From Planctomycetota bacterium (GTDB lineage: Bacteria; Planctomycetota; UBA8742; SKZP01), in the NCBI GenBank assembly GCA_007127275.1, contig SKZP01000503.1:1-10607 (forward strand): a DNA stretch of 10,607 bases. The letters run 5' to 3'. A model generated the notes under the pieces. That model saw nothing but the letters and a program-made list of their open reading frames with translations, made no database searches and had not been told where the DNA came from. Each line of letters starts with the position of its first letter. Position 1 is the stretch's first letter. This document shows positions 5,360 through 10,607 of this stretch, one piece after another. The position numbers were made by a program, and so were the translations under genes.

Positions 5360-8299
5360 ATGAGGATGCGACGGCGGTGGCTTCCGGCGTGCGTACTCGC
5401 AGCCGTATTCGTACTGGGCCTGGGCGGCGTGCTCGCATTGCTGCTGTTGCAGGATCCGTTCGACGCCCGTGACACCACGACGGTGGCGCGGGATTCGGAA
5501 ACGACGCAGACGCCGCACGAGCTTGCGGCAAGCAACCACGCGGCATCTGCGCACTCCTCCAGCGAAGACGCGGCCGACAACGCGTCCGCAACGCCGGACG
5601 TGCCCAAGCCAGCCGCCGAACAGGTCGAGTCGAGCGCGCAGCACAAGTCGCCAGACGACGCTGCGCAGGAGGACGAGAGGTGGCCCGGCGCCGCTCTCTC
5701 GGGACGCGTCGTCACGCCCGAAGGGGGCACGCTTGCCGGAGCCCACGTGGCGCTTGTCGACGAAGAGAACCTGCAACGGTTGGGCAACCGTCGCAACCGA
5801 CGCTACCAGCCACCGGTGACCGTTCCCGCCGGCGTCGAGACCGTGCGCAGCGACGACGACGGCCACTTCCGCATTCCCCTCGACGAGCGCTGGGTCGGCC
5901 GCGGCTGGGTGATGGCCGTCGCCGAGGCCCCGCATTCGGCCGGTCTCGAGGAGCTCGGCCGCCACGCGTACTTGTCGCGCTCGGCGAACGAACTTGCGCA
6001 GCCGCAGTCGCCGCTCGACGTCGGCGAGATTGTCGTCCCACTCGGCGCCTCCGTCGACGGGCGTGTCACCGACGCGGAAACCGGCGAGCCGCTGGCCGGG
6101 GCACGTGTGCTGGCCGGCGGCTACCGCGAGCACGTCGAGGCCGAGCCCTACTCGTACCGCACCCGTCGCGGCGCCGTGGAAACGACCACGGACGACGAGG
6201 GCCACTTCCACGTCGCCGGCGTATTGCCCGAGGAGCGCATCTTCGTGCGCGTCGAAGCGCAAGGGTACTTGCATCAACAGCAGGACGTCGAACTCGAGCC
6301 GGGGGAGGCGCGGCGCGACTTCGACTTCGAATTGGAAACGGCGCCGTCGTTGCTCGTGCGTGTCAAGGACGAAGACGCCGAGCCCCTCGACGGCGTGCGC
6401 ATCACGCTTAGTTTCGGCAACGTAGGCGAGACCGACGCCGCCGGCGAGGCGCGCTTCGAGGGGTTCCCGCAACGCACGGTGCGCGTCTCAGCCCACAAAC
6501 GCGGCTACCGCGCCGAGGGTCGGCAACGACCGCGGCTGCGCCTCGTGCCGGGGGAAACGATCACGCACGACATCACCATGATCCCCGCCGCCGTCGTCTC
6601 GCTGCGGCCCGTCGACGCAACGAGCGGCACACCGCTGTTCGGCGAACAAGGTGTACGGGACGCCTCCTCGGCGCTGACGGCGCGAGTCTACGGCGAAACG
6701 CAACGCGGCGCCCGTTGGCGCCGTGCCCGCTTCAGCGTCGCCGAGGACGGCACCCTCCTGTGGCAGCGCCGCAACTGGAGCAACGTCTCGCAGCTCGAAG
6801 TGTGGCCGCTGGGCTACGAACGCCGTGCCTGGCCGCTTTCGCTGGCCGAGGGCGAAGGGCGCGAATTCGGGGATGTCCCCTTCGAAAGCGGCACGCAGGT
6901 GCTCGTCGAGTTGTTGGATACCGCCGGCGCGCCGCTCGACAACATGCACGTGGAGGCGCGCGTGTTCCAGCGCAACGAGGACGACACCAACTTCCGCATG
7001 CGAAGCGGCCGCGACGAAATGCGCGGCTTCACCGACGACGACGGCCAGTGGAAGTCGCCGCCCGTTCACGGCGACGCGGTGCAGGTGCGCATCCGCCACT
7101 TGCTGGCCGACGAGGACGGCCGTGTGCGCTGGATCCGCGTGCTCACCCATACCGAGCCGCTCGACGTCTCGCAGCAACTGGTGCACGTGCGGCTTACCGT
7201 GGATCCGGAGGCGGGATTCGCCTCGGTGCGCGGCACCGCCTTCGGCGCCGACGGCGCGCCGCTCGTTGGGCAGTGGATCCATCTGCTCAACGAGCGCGGC
7301 AGACGCTCCGCGGCGCAAACCGACGAACAGGGGCGCTTCCGTATTGTGACGCGGCGCGAGGGCCGCTTCCGGCTGACGACGCGGCCGCACCGTCGCTTCT
7401 TCGAGCGGCACAGCTTCGAGCTGCGCCGCGGCGAGCACATGGAGCGCGACTACCATCAAACGGAGGACTTCGTCTCCGGCCGCCTACTGTGGCACGACGG
7501 CACCCCGGCAAGCGGCCTGCTCGTCACCTTTCAGTGGGGTGAGATGACGCAACTCCCTGCGCATCAACTCGGACGCACCGACGGCAGCGGACGCTTCGAG
7601 CTGCTCGAGCGGCGACGCGGACGCCGGACGCCGTCGGATCACCCGGCAACGCTTCGCGTCGAGGTCGAGCCGGGCCGCGTGGTCAACGCACGGCTCGCCG
7701 TCGACGACAGTGCCGAGCTCGGCGAGTTTCGCCTGCCGCCGCTGGAGCGCACACAACGCGGTGCGCTCACGGTGCGACTCGTCGAGGCCGACACGGGCCG
7801 GCCGGTCTCGGGACGGGTCGACGTTCGCGGTCAGGTCGACGCAGAGCTTGTATGGCGGCGACAACACGCCACCGGCGAGGTACGCTTCGACGACCTGCCC
7901 GCGGGGCGCCTGCGAGTCACCGTGCGAAGCGGCGAGCACCTGCGGCGAACCCAGTCGGTCGAGGTCGCCTCGGAAGCGACCACGGAGCACATCTTCGAGG
8001 TGCAACGGCGCGTCGACGCGCATTTCCACGTGCTGCTCGACGACGAAGGGGTCGCCGGCGCCGGCCGTGCCCTTGTGCGCGTCCGCGTCGAAGCGCTCGC
8101 CGAGGAAGACGAGACGAGCCGCGAAGAGCGCGGCCGCCACGGCTCGACCCTACGCATCCGCCACCTCCGCGAGCGTTCGCTGTACGAGGCAACCATCACC
8201 TGCCGCGGCTACCAAACGCGCACGATACGCTTCGAGGCCCAAGCCAGCAGCGAACCCATGAACTTCGACGTCGTCCTCTACCCGGCCATTCAAGAATAA
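5360..8299 (+). CDS. Membrane-anchored protein with about nine tandem carboxypeptidase-regulatory-like beta-sandwich domains
   Basis: Envelope protein of unknown role. GGAGG five bases upstream fixes the start. Basic residues 2-6 and a hydrophobic stretch (about 8-30) form a signal anchor or uncleaved signal; 31-108 is an Ala/Ser/Asp/Glu-rich, Cys-free linker. Then units start at about 112 (LSGRVVTPEGGTLAGAHV), 231 (VDGRVTDAETGEPLAGARV), 330, 411, 513, 621 (ASVRGTAFGADGAPLVG), 704 (VSGRLLWHDGTPASG), 802 (LTVRLVEADTGRPVSGRV) and 886. Several show the family pattern: G-x-V, then G-x-P-L-x-G-A, then T-D-x-x-G-x-F. Domains 4 and 5 are the most diverged. No catalytic domain, peptidase motif or C-terminal sorting tail is seen. 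Such domains usually serve as rigid stalks, adhesion modules or spacers. The protein is highly charged. It is a single-gene unit with its own promoter. Confidence 0.9.
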   Translation: MRMRRRWLPACVLAAVFVLGLGGVLALLLLQDPFDARDTTTVARDSETTQTPHELAASNHAASAHSSSEDAADNASATPDVPKPAAEQVESSAQHKSPDDAAQEDERWPGAALSGRVVTPEGGTLAGAHVALVDEENLQRLGNRRNRRYQPPVTVPAGVETVRSDDDGHFRIPLDERWVGRGWVMAVAEAPHSAGLEELGRHAYLSRSANELAQPQSPLDVGEIVVPLGASVDGRVTDAETGEPLAGARVLAGGYREHVEAEPYSYRTRRGAVETTTDDEGHFHVAGVLPEERIFVRVEAQGYLHQQQDVELEPGEARRDFDFELETAPSLLVRVKDEDAEPLDGVRITLSFGNVGETDAAGEARFEGFPQRTVRVSAHKRGYRAEGRQRPRLRLVPGETITHDITMIPAAVVSLRPVDATSGTPLFGEQGVRDASSALTARVYGETQRGARWRRARFSVAEDGTLLWQRRNWSNVSQLEVWPLGYERRAWPLSLAEGEGREFGDVPFESGTQVLVELLDTAGAPLDNMHVEARVFQRNEDDTNFRMRSGRDEMRGFTDDDGQWKSPPVHGDAVQVRIRHLLADEDGRVRWIRVLTHTEPLDVSQQLVHVRLTVDPEAGFASVRGTAFGADGAPLVGQWIHLLNERGRRSAAQTDEQGRFRIVTRREGRFRLTTRPHRRFFERHSFELRRGEHMERDYHQTEDFVSGRLLWHDGTPASGLLVTFQWGEMTQLPAHQLGRTDGSGRFELLERRRGRRTPSDHPATLRVEVEPGRVVNARLAVDDSAELGEFRLPPLERTQRGALTVRLVEADTGRPVSGRVDVRGQVDAELVWRRQHATGEVRFDDLPAGRLRVTVRSGEHLRRTQSVEVASEATTEHIFEVQRRVDAHFHVLLDDEGVAGAGRALVRVRVEALAEEDETSREERGRHGSTLRIRHLRERSLYEATITCRGYQTRTIRFEAQASSEPMNFDVVLYPAIQE

Positions 8300-8411
8300 C
8301 CGCGCCCCGGCATGCAACCGGTTTGCGAGCACAGGACTCGCGCTCGAATGCCATTCCAGCCGCATCAGAAACGGTTGGTAACAAAGCTCGCCTCACGTCC
8401 ACCGCCTTCGT
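8300..8411. other. Gene-free start of the spacer after the 979-residue protein
   Basis: Nothing recognisable apart from a short palindrome AACCGGTT (8319-8326). No clear terminator with a T run follows the gene. Confidence 0.4.
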
Positions 8412-8519
8412 CGTTGGGTCGGGTCTGTGCCGCACCCTCAAGAGGACGCGGCAACCCAACGCCGCTCCAGCCTGCATCTTCCAAAAGCCGGGGAGTGCAG
8501 GCGTTTGCTGAAGCAAACG
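8412..8519. other. Three consecutive hairpins in non-coding sequence
   Basis: CGTTGGGT/ACCCAACG (8412-8419 with 8454-8461) encloses GCCGC/GCGGC (8429-8433 with 8448-8452); next GCCTGCA/TGCAGGC (8470-8476 with 8496-8502); then CGTTTGC/GCAAACG (8502-8508 with 8513-8519, loop TGAA). All stems are perfect and follow one another with almost no gap. It could be a structured RNA, a terminator region for the upstream gene, or old repeats. No matching RNA family is recognised. Confidence 0.45.
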
Positions 8520-8634
8520 TTCGGGCGGATCCACGAGCGCAGCGCGGGCCTCCGCACCCGACCGACCCGTACCACAAGCTGAGCACTGCGGTGCGAATGA
8601 ATGCAGCGTAGCGCTCGGTCGCTGACGTTTCCTG

Positions 8635-8687
8635 GTTCGTCGGCGCGCACTCGGTGGGTGCGCAGGCCCGCCCTTCGTCCGGCGAAC
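8635..8687. other. Long stem-loop in non-coding sequence
   Basis: GTTCGTCGG (8635-8643) pairs with CCGGCGAAC (8679-8687) with one G-U pair, enclosing GCGCAC/GTGCGC (8645-8650 with 8658-8663) around a 7-base loop. It is followed directly by CGTTA/TAACG (8687-8691 with 8704-8708). Function unknown. Confidence 0.4.
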
Positions 8688-8741
8688 GTTAAATCTTTCG
8701 GCCTAACGTGTGCCAGCTGCACCCAAAAGCTAGTGCCACGC

Positions 8742-8769
8742 GTGACAAATTCATCACGTCCTGTATACT
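8742..8769 (+). promoter_or_regulatory. Strong sigma70-type promoter candidate
   Basis: GTGACA (8742-8747, 5 of 6), 16-base spacer, TATACT (8764-8769, 5 of 6). The predicted start near 8776 would give a transcript of about 290 bases ending at the 9021-9068 hairpin. Downstream lies only the short sorting-tail ORF. Confidence 0.55.
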
Positions 8770-8792
8770 TTTCCACGTCCCCCCTCTGTCGG

Positions 8793-8802
8793 GTCATATG
8801 AC
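8793..8802. promoter_or_regulatory. 10-bp palindrome downstream of the promoter, operator-like
   Basis: Perfect GTCATATGAC, about 17 bases after the predicted transcription start. The position suits a repressor site or a small 5' hairpin. No binding protein can be named. Confidence 0.3.
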
Positions 8803-8805
8803 GAC

Positions 8806-9000
8806 ATGCCTAGGAGCTTTCAGAAAGACTGTTCCGAACGTGGAGCGTCGCGAGCGAAGGAATACGAGTTCAATCGCGTCAGAGCCACACCGGGCGACGG
8901 TGATGGCTGCGCACTCGGCACCGGCACCACCGGTCCCCTCGGACTGCTGCTGGCAAGCTTGCTAGCGCTACTCGCCGTGCGCCGCCGCAACGCCGCATAA
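8806..9000 (+). pseudogene. Orphan MYXO-CTERM-like sorting tail, probable gene remnant
   Basis: 64 codons from ATG to TAA. The C-terminal half (from about residue 29) reads Pro-Gly-Asp-Gly-Asp-Gly-Cys, a Gly/Thr linker, a hydrophobic helix LGLLLASLLALLAV and then Arg-Arg-Arg. This is the three-part pattern of MYXO-CTERM tails, where the Cys is thought to be lipidated or cleaved on by myxosortase in surface proteins. Third positions are G/C-rich only from about base 8890 on; the first 28 codons look unselected, there is no signal peptide and no Shine-Dalgarno site before 8806. I infer the 3' end of a surface-protein gene whose body was lost. A genuine tiny peptide is the alternative, favoured by the promoter upstream. 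Confidence 0.55.
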
Positions 9001-9020
9001 GTCGAAACGGCGTCGTGCCC

Positions 9021-9068
9021 AAAAGAAAGCGCGTGCCGGGCCGCTGGGCTCGACACGCGCTTGCTTTT
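9021..9068. terminator. Bidirectional rho-independent terminator between convergent genes
   Basis: AAAAG-A-AAGCGCGTG (9021-9035) pairs with CACGCGCTT-G-CTTTT (9054-9068): 14 pairs and one mismatch. The minus strand ends in CTTTCTTTT, which suits termination of the betaine operon 15 bases past its stop codon. The plus strand ends in CTTTTGT and would end transcripts coming from 8742. Confidence 0.8.
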
Positions 9069-9082
9069 GTGGGGCCTGTTGG

Positions 9083-9937
9083 CTACGGCAGCCGGAAGCG
9101 CAGGATGCCCCAGGCGAGGTAGCCGTTCTTGCCACCGTCGACCCAGTGGCCGAGGCCCTTTTTCATTCGCTCGATGTAGTCGACGCTGACCACCTTTTCG
9201 AGGTCGGCGCGGCGTTTCTCGAGCTCTTCGCGCACCCGGCTGTAGTGGTTGACGAGCTGCTCGGGCATGCCGTCGTAGCCGAGGAAGGTCCACCCCATCT
9301 CCTTGCCGAGCTTCTCGTAGTAGCCGGGGGCTCCGAGACTCGAGAGGTGGATGCGGTCGTAGATCGGCTGTAGGACGCCCTCGGGGCAGTCGTCGGACTG
9401 CATCGGGTCGGTGAAGACGAACAGCGCACCCGGCTTCGCCAGGCGCTGCACCTCTTTGAAGACCTTCGGGCGGTCTCCACTGTGCAGGATGGCGTCCTGC
9501 GACCAGATGATGTCGTAGCTGTTGTCGGGCAGGGGGACGTTCTCGAAGTCGCCGTCGATTACCTCGATCTTGCTTTCGAGACCCTGCTCCTTGTTCTTCG
9601 TGCGGTTGCGCTCGTTCTCGACCTCGGAGAGGTTGAGGCAGACCACCTCGACCCCGTAGGTCTTGACGAGGTAACGCGCCGAGCCGCCGTAGCCCGCACC
9701 GAGATCAAGGACCTTGTTGCCCGGTTGGAGCTTGTCCTTGATGTGCTCGGCCATCTTCTCGACGGTGCGTTGGCTCGCCTCGAAGATGGTGTCTTTTTCG
9801 TCGTAGTACAGCCCGACGTGGATGTCCTCGCCACCCCAGATGGTGTGGTAAAAGTTGTCCGCGTCGTTGCTGTTGTAGTAGCTGCGGGCGGTCTCGACGA
9901 CCGGGGAGTAACCAGCTTGCCCTTGCCCTTCGCTCAT
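9083..9937 (-). CDS. Sarcosine/dimethylglycine N-methyltransferase (SDMT), betaine synthesis
   Basis: Transfers methyl groups from S-adenosylmethionine to sarcosine and dimethylglycine, giving glycine betaine, a compatible solute; cytoplasmic. The 284 residues match the family length (about 275-285). Seen: family-typical YYNSNDADNFYHTIWGGEDI (20-39), SAM-binding motif I VLDLGAGYGGSARYL (76-90), LNLSE (101-105), acidic IDGDFENVP (127-135), WSQDAILHSGDR (145-156), FTDPMQSDD (175-183) and LQPIYDRIHLSSLG (189-202), all hallmarks of halophile SDMT. The start overlaps the stop of the upstream methyltransferase by four bases (ATGA), with AGGAG five bases before the ATG, so the two are translationally coupled. 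It ends 15 bases before a strong terminator, making it the last gene of the operon. Confidence 0.96.
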   Translation of the reverse strand: MSEGQGQAGYSPVVETARSYYNSNDADNFYHTIWGGEDIHVGLYYDEKDTIFEASQRTVEKMAEHIKDKLQPGNKVLDLGAGYGGSARYLVKTYGVEVVCLNLSEVENERNRTKNKEQGLESKIEVIDGDFENVPLPDNSYDIIWSQDAILHSGDRPKVFKEVQRLAKPGALFVFTDPMQSDDCPEGVLQPIYDRIHLSSLGAPGYYEKLGKEMGWTFLGYDGMPEQLVNHYSRVREELEKRRADLEKVVSVDYIERMKKGLGHWVDGGKNGYLAWGILRFRLP

Positions 9938-10607
9938 GACTGCTCCTTCTCCTTCTTCTCGTCCTCGTCGAGTTCGTAGAACTTCTCGGCGATGTGGATG
10001 TAGAAGTCGGGGTCGGATTCCTTATGGGTTTCCTTGAAGTCGGCGTAGCTGGTCACCGTCTGGAAGCCCACCTCGGTCATCAGGCGGCGCGAGTAGTCAA
10101 CGCGCAGCGGGAACATGTTGAGGTGGTAGATCTCGCCGTCGTGGAAGGTGTAGCGAAAGCGCGCCAGCCCTTCGTCGATGTACTCGGGCTCGGCCCGCAC
10201 TTCCTCGCCGCAATAGTAGTAGGCGTGCTTCGAGCTAAAGCCGTTGTCGAGCATGCCGTCGTAGTTGCGCTGATCGAGGATCAAGACACCGTCGTGGTTG
10301 AGCGCGGCATAGAACTCGGCAAGCGCCTTGCGGCGATCCCGCTCCTTGAACAGGTGCGTAAACGAGTTGCCGAGGCAGATCACCGCGTCGAACGTCTCGT
10401 GGATGTCGCGGTTGAGCATCCGCCAGTCGGCCTGAACGGTCTGCAAGATGTGGCCGCGCTCGCGAGCGTTCTCGAAGGCCTTGGCCAACATCTCGGCGGA
10501 GCCGTCGGCGCTGACGACGTCAAACCCGGCTTCCAGCAGGCGCACCGAGTGAAAGCCCGTGCCGGTCGCAACGTCGAGCACTCGTTTTACGCCACGCTCG
10601 CGCAGCG
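9934..10607 (-). CDS. Glycine/sarcosine N-methyltransferase (GSMT), betaine synthesis (5' end cut by window edge)
   Basis: Carries out the first steps of betaine synthesis: glycine to sarcosine (and on to dimethylglycine) with S-adenosylmethionine. 223 residues are visible of roughly 265-280; the N-terminus lies beyond the right edge, and the frame is open to the last base (LRERGVKRVLDVATG). Motif I is VLDVATGTGFHSVRLLEAGF, followed by VVSADGSAEMLAKAF, QADWRMLNRDI, ICLGNSFTHLF, LILDQRNYDGMLDNG, a YYYCGEEV segment, LARFRYTF and a DPDFYIHIAEK stretch near the end, all typical of halophile GSMT. The acidic/basic C-terminal tail (DEDEKKEKEQS) is encoded by the purine-rich stretch that also serves as ribosome site for the next gene. 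The promoter is outside the window. Confidence 0.96.
   Translation of the reverse strand, partial: LRERGVKRVLDVATGTGFHSVRLLEAGFDVVSADGSAEMLAKAFENARERGHILQTVQADWRMLNRDIHETFDAVICLGNSFTHLFKERDRRKALAEFYAALNHDGVLILDQRNYDGMLDNGFSSKHAYYYCGEEVRAEPEYIDEGLARFRYTFHDGEIYHLNMFPLRVDYSRRLMTEVGFQTVTSYADFKETHKESDPDFYIHIAEKFYELDEDEKKEKEQS

Noticed and set aside
5360..5392. Lipobox reading of LPAC (residues 8-11) in the large envelope protein.
   Set aside because: The Cys sits only 11 residues in, ahead of the main hydrophobic stretch rather than after it, and Pro at -2 is not a usual lipobox residue.
5138..7459. Long minus-strand ORFs (444 and 323 residues) opposite the 979-residue gene.
   Set aside because: They are typical antisense frames of a GC-rich gene with G/C third positions; no ribosome sites, no family resemblance, biased Arg/Ala/Val composition.
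8412..8707. Integron attC-like boxes: GTTGGGT/ACCCAAC (8413-8460) and GTTAAAT with GCCTAAC (8688-8707).
   Set aside because: The heptamers fit GTTRRRY and RYYYAAC, but the order and spacing are wrong for attC (RYYYAAC must come first, 55-140 bases before a matching GTTRRRY), and there is no cassette gene or integrase.
8438..8797. 119-residue minus-strand ORF in the spacer before the sorting-tail ORF.
   Set aside because: It reads through several hairpins and across the 8742-8769 promoter, and has no recognisable domain; probably chance in non-coding GC-rich DNA.
3749..8860. Shared short strings such as CGGTCGCT-N-ACGTT (near 3754 and 8616) and CACGTTCGGA (near 3761 and, inverted, near 8835-8844) in different spacers.
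   Set aside because: The matches are about 10-13 bases with unrelated flanks, too short to separate an eroded repeat family from chance in GC-rich sequence.

Overview
The window is GC-rich, with tightly packed genes that use clear Shine-Dalgarno sites and GC-ending codons. The proteins are strongly acidic, and the right edge carries a glycine-to-betaine methylation operon, so a salt-exposed (marine or hypersaline) bacterium is likely. A multi-domain envelope protein made of carboxypeptidase-regulatory-like beta-sandwiches and a C-terminal sorting tail of the MYXO-CTERM type (Gly-Cys, short hydrophobic helix, triple Arg) point towards Myxococcota/Bradymonadia, Planctomycetota or a related deep group. 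I cannot assign the taxon from this sequence alone. No rRNA, tRNA, CRISPR array or transposase gene was found.

Layout from left to right. (1) 1-1133, minus strand: aldehyde dehydrogenase, C-terminus cut by the window edge. (2) 1452-2075, plus: RdgB/HAM1-type nucleotide-pool sanitising pyrophosphatase. (3) 2076-2464: gene-free, with a small terminator-like hairpin, an imperfect palindrome and an inverted pair of palindromic repeats (REP/BIME-like). (4) 2465-3382, plus: unrecognised exported 305-residue protein built from two repeats that each open with Gly-Thr-Trp. (5) 3383-3826: gene-free and dense in strong hairpins. (6) 3827-4144, plus: small acidic protein of unknown function. (7) 4145-4513: gene-free, with a second REP/BIME-like element of different sequence and a degenerate half-copy that runs over the nrdR stop codon. 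(8) 4514-4978, minus: nrdR, with a sigma70-type promoter and a candidate NrdR box. (9) 5360-8299, plus: 979-residue membrane-anchored protein of about nine beta-sandwich domains, with its own promoter. (10) 8300-8805: gene-free with several hairpins, then a good promoter and a 10-bp palindrome. (11) 8806-9000, plus: short ORF whose only convincing coding part is a MYXO-CTERM-like tail, probably a gene remnant. (12) 9021-9068: hairpin terminator usable from both sides. (13) 9083-10607, minus: sarcosine/dimethylglycine N-methyltransferase preceded by glycine/sarcosine N-methyltransferase, joined by an ATGA overlap.

Only the last two genes form an obvious functional unit: together they make glycine betaine from glycine with S-adenosylmethionine as methyl donor. 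nrdR and rdgB both concern nucleotide pools (control of ribonucleotide reductase; removal of deaminated purine triphosphates), but they are not co-transcribed. The remaining genes look independently transcribed. The most unusual material is in the spacers (paired palindromic repeats, hairpin clusters, the orphan sorting tail) and in the two unrecognised envelope proteins.
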